From: Mucilaginibacter terrigena
Lineage (GTDB): Bacteria; Bacteroidota; Bacteroidia; Sphingobacteriales; Sphingobacteriaceae
Length of the DNA stretch: 64,000 nucleotides
NCBI RefSeq assembly: GCF_004168255.1
Contig: NZ_SEWG01000003.1
Span: 248,001-312,000, forward strand
Direction of reading: 5' to 3'
Shown here: positions 60,805-64,000 of the stretch, piece after piece
How positions within the stretch are numbered: the first letter of the stretch is position 1
Layout of the letters: the number at the start of each line of letters is the position of its first letter
Position numbers and translations under genes: made by a program
Notes under the pieces: generated by a model
What the model saw: only the letters and a program-made list of their open reading frames with translations
The model's database searches: none
What the model was told of the DNA's origin: nothing

Positions 60805-61511
60805 TTTTAATTGCTGTTGTATACTATGTATAACTTCCCTGAAGCATCGAAAACTGGCATTTTTGATGTTTTTTTAAATCTTTTTTTTTCAGGAGCGTTA
60901 ACAATCTGTACGTCAATTCAATAATTTATTAAAGGGGGGGGTGAAGAAGATTGGAAATTAAAAAAGCTGAAATAGCGACCTTTGAGAAGGCGAAATGTCG
61001 ACCAGTGAGAGGTCGGTGCCACTACATAATAAGATAAAAAGGTTTAGTTATCAACTATAGATAGCAATTTTATAAAAGAACTCGGTATACTTCTCTCTTT
61101 CGCTATGCTCAAGAAAGAAGTATACTAAGACAGAGCTACGCTCTGCTAAAGCAAGTAGTGCCAATCGTAAGTCTTCTGAATGACTATCATTTATTTTCCA
61201 GAATTAAACCCGATATTAGCCAGTGAAACAAAATTCAAATGCTTATTGAATAGATAAAAAGTAATACAACATATAATTATAACGATACAGCGTTAGCACA
61301 TAGTTCCTGAAAGAGAAAAACTGGTAATTTTTAACACAAGGGGAATAGTAAGCTGAACGCTCATGCCACAGGCGTGAGCTGTTTGCACTATTTATTTCCT
61401 GCGTGTGGGCGATACCAGTTGCCTCTCTTTCAGTGATTTATAGGCTTCAGTTTCACGCTTGTTTTTTTTAACCCACCTTTTGGAACTGGAGGTAAAAATC
61501 TAAAACCTTCA
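60805..61511. other. 707-bp non-coding hairpin cluster in the element
   Basis: No gene is visible. Structures are a G8 run (60935-60942), CGACC/GGTCG near 61000, a long dyad GTATACTTCT...AGAAGTATAC (61085-61125), a six-base-stem hairpin CAGAGC/GCTCTG (61131-61145) and GCTCATGCC/GGCGTGAGC near 61361. Such a cluster beside a winged-helix gene could be an origin or transfer site of the element. Confidence 0.45.
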
Positions 61512-61940
61512 ATGAAAACATTTTTAATTTTTGTGTTCCTACTCGTTTCTGCACAAGTATCATTTTCTCAGCAAACGTACGTATCTAAAAAGCAAATTAA
61601 GATTGGGCAGTATGAAAATGGCAAGATAAATATTGGACAATCGAATAGCACCTTCCTTTTTAAATCCGATTTTAACTTCAAATCTCTCATTGGCTCACAC
61701 TACAATTTAGTGTTAATAAATCCTAACAATGAAGCTACCGACCACTATTTAACTTTAAAAGCTGTGCGATTTAATTCAGACAAAACTGAAAAAACTTATG
61801 AGTTTTCTGTTGCTGATGGCTTATCGTATCCCCAAAGCTATATTCAAATAACAATTGGCGGCAAAGATGCCAGCTTTGATATCTGTGTCACAATTCAAAA
61901 TGACGCGGGAAAGTTCTTGTTTTACTGCAAAAAAATCTAA
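61512..61940 (+). CDS. Secreted protein, unknown function
   Basis: This 142-residue protein has a signal peptide (cleavage near FS-Q20) and a beta-rich mature part with QIKIGQYENGKINIGQ and a C-terminal ASFDICVTIQ / FLFYCKKI pair whose two Cys could form a disulfide. I recognise no family. It lies 19 bases before the next small gene. Base use is more AT-rich than the core genes, as in the rest of the element. Confidence 0.6.
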   Translation: MKTFLIFVFLLVSAQVSFSQQTYVSKKQIKIGQYENGKINIGQSNSTFLFKSDFNFKSLIGSHYNLVLINPNNEATDHYLTLKAVRFNSDKTEKTYEFSVADGLSYPQSYIQITIGGKDASFDICVTIQNDAGKFLFYCKKI

Positions 61941-61959
61941 CATACTCTAACCCATTAAT

Positions 61960-62166
61960 ATGACTTGGTTACAAACCTTATTTGTTATTGCAGGTGTACT
62001 TATCGTATTCCTTGTGATACGTGAATTTTTCACTTGGTACTGGAAAATGAATGAAATCAGTGCGAAGCAAAGCGCCACAAATGAACTACTGAAACAGCAG
62101 AATGAATTAATAGCTGCAAATAATGAACTTCTCGAAAAGTTTGTAGACGATTTCACAAACAAGTAG
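61960..62166 (+). CDS. Small single-pass membrane protein with coiled coil
   Basis: This 68-residue protein has an N-terminal membrane helix (residues 5-24, LFVIAGVLIVFLVI) and then a charged amphipathic helix (SATNELLKQQNELIAANNEL) that looks like a coiled coil. Function unknown. It is close behind the secreted protein and probably cotranscribed. Confidence 0.55.
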   Translation: MTWLQTLFVIAGVLIVFLVIREFFTWYWKMNEISAKQSATNELLKQQNELIAANNELLEKFVDDFTNK

Positions 62167-62890
62167 TAGTATGTTTCTTTCCATAACAATCATTTAAAGC
62201 ATCTTTTCTTATGCCTCGGCTTTGAAGTATTCCCGGTTGGGTCGTAACCCACGAGAGGAGATTATCTTTGCGCTCGCATCAAATTCTTTGGCTTAAATCG
62301 CTAACCTCGGATGAGCCGGAGGCTTAATTTTCGAATAAACTAATTTAATGCTATTAAAGCTTAATTCGCAAGCGGCGCATGCCAACTTATTATACTTCGT
62401 TTTTATCATCGTATAGATAAATCTGAGATTAACGATTTAATTGGGCTCATCATTTGATTCATCAAATCTCATTTGAATCAGGTTCAATCAATTCATCTCT
62501 GAGCTTTGATTTCTTGAATTTTTACTTTGAAGCACTAACAGGGAGAGAGAAATATTTTAATACAGATTAAGAACTCCTTTCCCCCGGTGGGGCAAAGGTT
62601 ATAACTTTGGTTTAAGTTATCCGACATAAAATCCATTTCAAACAAGTCTTGTCGTTGACTTCAGACCGCAAAAACTTCGACTTGCTCATGAAATTTTACC
62701 CTTTTTGATGATGGGTAAATCAAGCGTAAATAGGTCTGAATTGAACAAGCCCAAAGCCTTTTTAAATGTTCAGTTGTTCGGTGCGGATGCAGTTTAATGA
62801 TATGCGTTTGGAGATGGCGGTAAACGTGTTTCAACTTCATTCCGCGTCATTCAATTCCAGATAAATTTTACCTATTACGCGACCTATAAA
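62167..62890. other. 724-bp gap with small dyads, no gene seen
   Basis: The sequence holds TGGGT/ACCCA near 62240, ATTTGAT/ATCAAAT near 62450, TTGAA/TTCAA near 62473, CCTTTCCCCC/GGGGCAAAGG at 62576-62598 and TTTACCC/GGGTAAA near 62694. None has a T-run that makes a clear terminator. I see no open frame of note. Confidence 0.4.
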
Positions 62891-62892
62891 GC

Positions 62893-62925
62893 AAAAAACG
62901 CCGATCTCTTGTAAGAAATCGACGT
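62893..62925 (-). terminator. Terminator behind the tRNA remnant
   Basis: ACGCCGATCTCT (62898-62909) and AGAAATCGACGT (62914-62925) pair over twelve positions, two of them G-U, and six T follow on the minus strand. It lies five bases from the acceptor end of the tRNA-like remnant, as in a real tRNA unit. Confidence 0.75.
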
Positions 62926-62930
62926 TTACC

Positions 62931-63004
62931 GTAGCCCTTAGGGGACTCGAACCCCTTTTAAGCAACTTTTAAATCATTTAAAAGCTTCAACTGTTCTACC
63001 AAAT
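62931..63004 (-). pseudogene. Decayed tRNA (T-arm and acceptor end intact)
   Basis: On the minus strand AGGGG-ttcgagt-CCCCT forms a perfect T-arm (62956-62940), followed by an acceptor-like GGGCTAC end at 62931. Upstream, atttggtagaacagttga resembles the D-arm side of a Lys-type tRNA. The anticodon part is replaced by a nine-base dyad (CTTTTAAAT/ATTTAAAAG, 62966-62984), and no 5' acceptor strand GTAGCCC exists. It looks like a tRNA broken or rebuilt by integration next to the integrase-bearing element. Confidence 0.5.
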
Positions 63005-63026
63005 GTTATGTCCAGTCAGTGGAGCA

Positions 63027-63056
63027 AAGCCCCGCAAGTCCGCGGGGCTTTTTTGT
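63027..63056 (+). terminator. GC-rich intrinsic terminator
   Basis: AAGCCCCGC (63027-63035) pairs exactly with GCGGGGCTT (63042-63050), six-base loop, followed by six T on the + strand. No + strand gene upstream is evident, so the RNA it ends is unknown. Confidence 0.8.
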
Positions 63057-63147
63057 TTAATTCAATTTCCGGTTTATATACTTTATTATAGTCTACATTA
63101 GGCGGCTAATTAGGAAACCTGTGTAACTCATACTAAAAGTGCCGTCG

Positions 63148-63876
63148 CTACAAAATCCCCCTTAACATCCTGTAAAAGGCCTCGGCATAGGTATCGCTTA
63201 CTGGAATTAGCTGGTCCGCGATTTTGATCCTGTTTTTTTCGATATGGTCTATCTTATCGATAGCCACCATGTACGACCGGTGCACGCGGGCAAACCCCCG
63301 GGTAGGGAGCAGTTCTTCCAGTTTAGCAAAGTTCAGCAGGGTCATGATCTTTTCTTTGGCGGTATGGATCTGCAGGTAGTCTCTCGTGCCCTCTACAAAT
63401 ATAATATCGGAGATCGCGATTCTTCGGATGCGGTGGCCCACCTTTAGAAAGATATACCCCGGCTCATTTTTCGGCTCCGCCTTAATATCACTCTTTTCGG
63501 GCTGTAGTGTAGCACTATGTTCCTGGTAAAGGCGCAGTACACTTTTATAGAACCGTTCAAACGGGAAAGGCTTCACCAGATAGTCTTTTACTTCCAGTTC
63601 AAAGGCTTTAAGCGCGTACTGGTCGTAGGCCGTCGTTAGTATGATCATAGGCTTGGGGTTTAGCATCGGTATAAAGCTAAGCCCATCCAGGTCGGGCATG
63701 TTGATGTCCAGGAAAAGCAGGTCGGGTTTATCATCTTTTATACGCACGGCCGCTTCCAGCGGACTCATAAAGGTGCCCCTCAGTTCCAGGAAAGGCACTT
63801 TCATTACGTACTCTTCCAGTATTTCCTGGGCCAGGTATTCATCATCAATTATGTAGCAGGTGAGCTTTTCTTTCAT
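63148..63876 (-). CDS. LytTR-family response regulator
   Basis: This 242-residue regulator has a receiver domain with Asp57 (LLFLDINMPDLDG) and a C-terminal LytTR DNA-binding domain (about 140-238: IFLKVGHRIRRIAISDIIFV, then RGFARVHRSYMVAIDKIDHI). It is coupled to the kinase at the window edge by a four-base ATGA overlap. LytTR systems in Bacteroidota control varied envelope and carbohydrate genes. Confidence 0.94.
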   Translation of the reverse strand: MKEKLTCYIIDDEYLAQEILEEYVMKVPFLELRGTFMSPLEAAVRIKDDKPDLLFLDINMPDLDGLSFIPMLNPKPMIILTTAYDQYALKAFELEVKDYLVKPFPFERFYKSVLRLYQEHSATLQPEKSDIKAEPKNEPGYIFLKVGHRIRRIAISDIIFVEGTRDYLQIHTAKEKIMTLLNFAKLEELLPTRGFARVHRSYMVAIDKIDHIEKNRIKIADQLIPVSDTYAEAFYRMLRGIL

Positions 63877-64000
63877 GAAGCAGGTGAGTGTAATGCGCTG
63901 ATCTTTAAAGTTAAATTAAACATTCCGTCTGTAGTATTTATCTCCAATGTATGTGCGCCCGGGTACAATAACGCCAGTCTTTTCCTTACATTCTGCAGGC
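63873..64000 (-). CDS. LytS-type sensor histidine kinase, C-terminal end only
   Basis: Reading in from the edge on the minus strand gives LQNVRKRLALLYPGAHTLEI and then FNLTLKISAL before the TGA that overlaps the regulator ATG. The first phrase is the G2-box region of the HATPase domain in LytS/YehU-type kinases. The rest of the gene lies beyond the window. Confidence 0.88.
   Translation of the reverse strand, partial: LQNVRKRLALLYPGAHTLEINTTDGMFNLTLKISALHSPAS

Overview
The window looks like a chromosomal segment of a Bacteroidota bacterium, most likely of the family Sphingobacteriaceae and close to Mucilaginibacter or Pedobacter. The reasons are the Bacteroidota -7 promoter boxes of the form TAnnTTTG, the near absence of Shine-Dalgarno sequences, the zinc-free forms of S4, S14 and L36, a HemC-HemD fusion inside a heme cluster, an ImuA-ImuB-DnaE2 cassette, LytTR signalling and a dense set of intergenic repeats. 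The genus is an inference from protein style and was not searched.

Layout. 1-10960 is the end of the S10 operon followed by the spc and alpha operons: rplP (last 11 codons), rpmC, rpsQ, rplN, rplX, rplE, rpsN, rpsH, rplF, rplR, rpsE, rpmD, rplO, secY, map, infA, rpmJ, rpsM, rpsK, rpsD, rpoA, rplQ, closed by a strong terminator. 11090-20988 is a metabolic and accessory stretch: PoxB-type pyruvate oxidase, PAP2 phosphatase, a DUF1624-type membrane protein, thioredoxin, a secreted esterase, a metallo-beta-lactamase-fold hydrolase, an alpha/beta hydrolase, a GNAT-nitrilase fusion and a DoxX protein. 21117-31928 is a heme (tetrapyrrole) cluster: hemA, hemC-hemD fusion, hemB, hemL, a histidine kinase and response regulator, a TPR protein, hemE and a HemJ-like oxidase, interrupted after hemA by a REP-associated transposase (RAYT) and repeats. 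32022-37563 holds an amidohydrolase, an ECF sigma factor operon with a beta-barrel protein, an ABC ATPase and a PfkB kinase, then tRNA-Asn. 38475-51102 carries a lipoprotein, a NarL-type two-component pair, a YncE-like propeller protein, a second PAP2 protein, a tripartite RND pump and a PepSY-like protein beside an OmpR-type two-component pair. 51916-57708 is the imuA-imuB-dnaE2 mutagenesis cassette with a small divergent gene. 58066-62166 looks like a small integrated element (tyrosine integrase, excisionase-like protein, winged-helix protein and small orphan genes), with a decayed tRNA at 62931-63004. The window ends in a LytTR regulator and the 3' end of its kinase.

The most striking non-coding signal is a set of intergenic inverted repeats whose arms are short words repeated about four times in tandem. 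The word differs from locus to locus while the architecture stays the same. They occupy three successive spacers of the alpha operon, the rplP-rpmC spacer, two heme-gene spacers and the 20.5 kb spacer, and in two places an arm has been read into the 3' end of a gene. I do not recognise a named family for them. Several further repeat families (a RAYT with paired REP copies, palindrome chains, a hairpin-bounded 486-bp element and a GC-rich leader repeat) are described separately.
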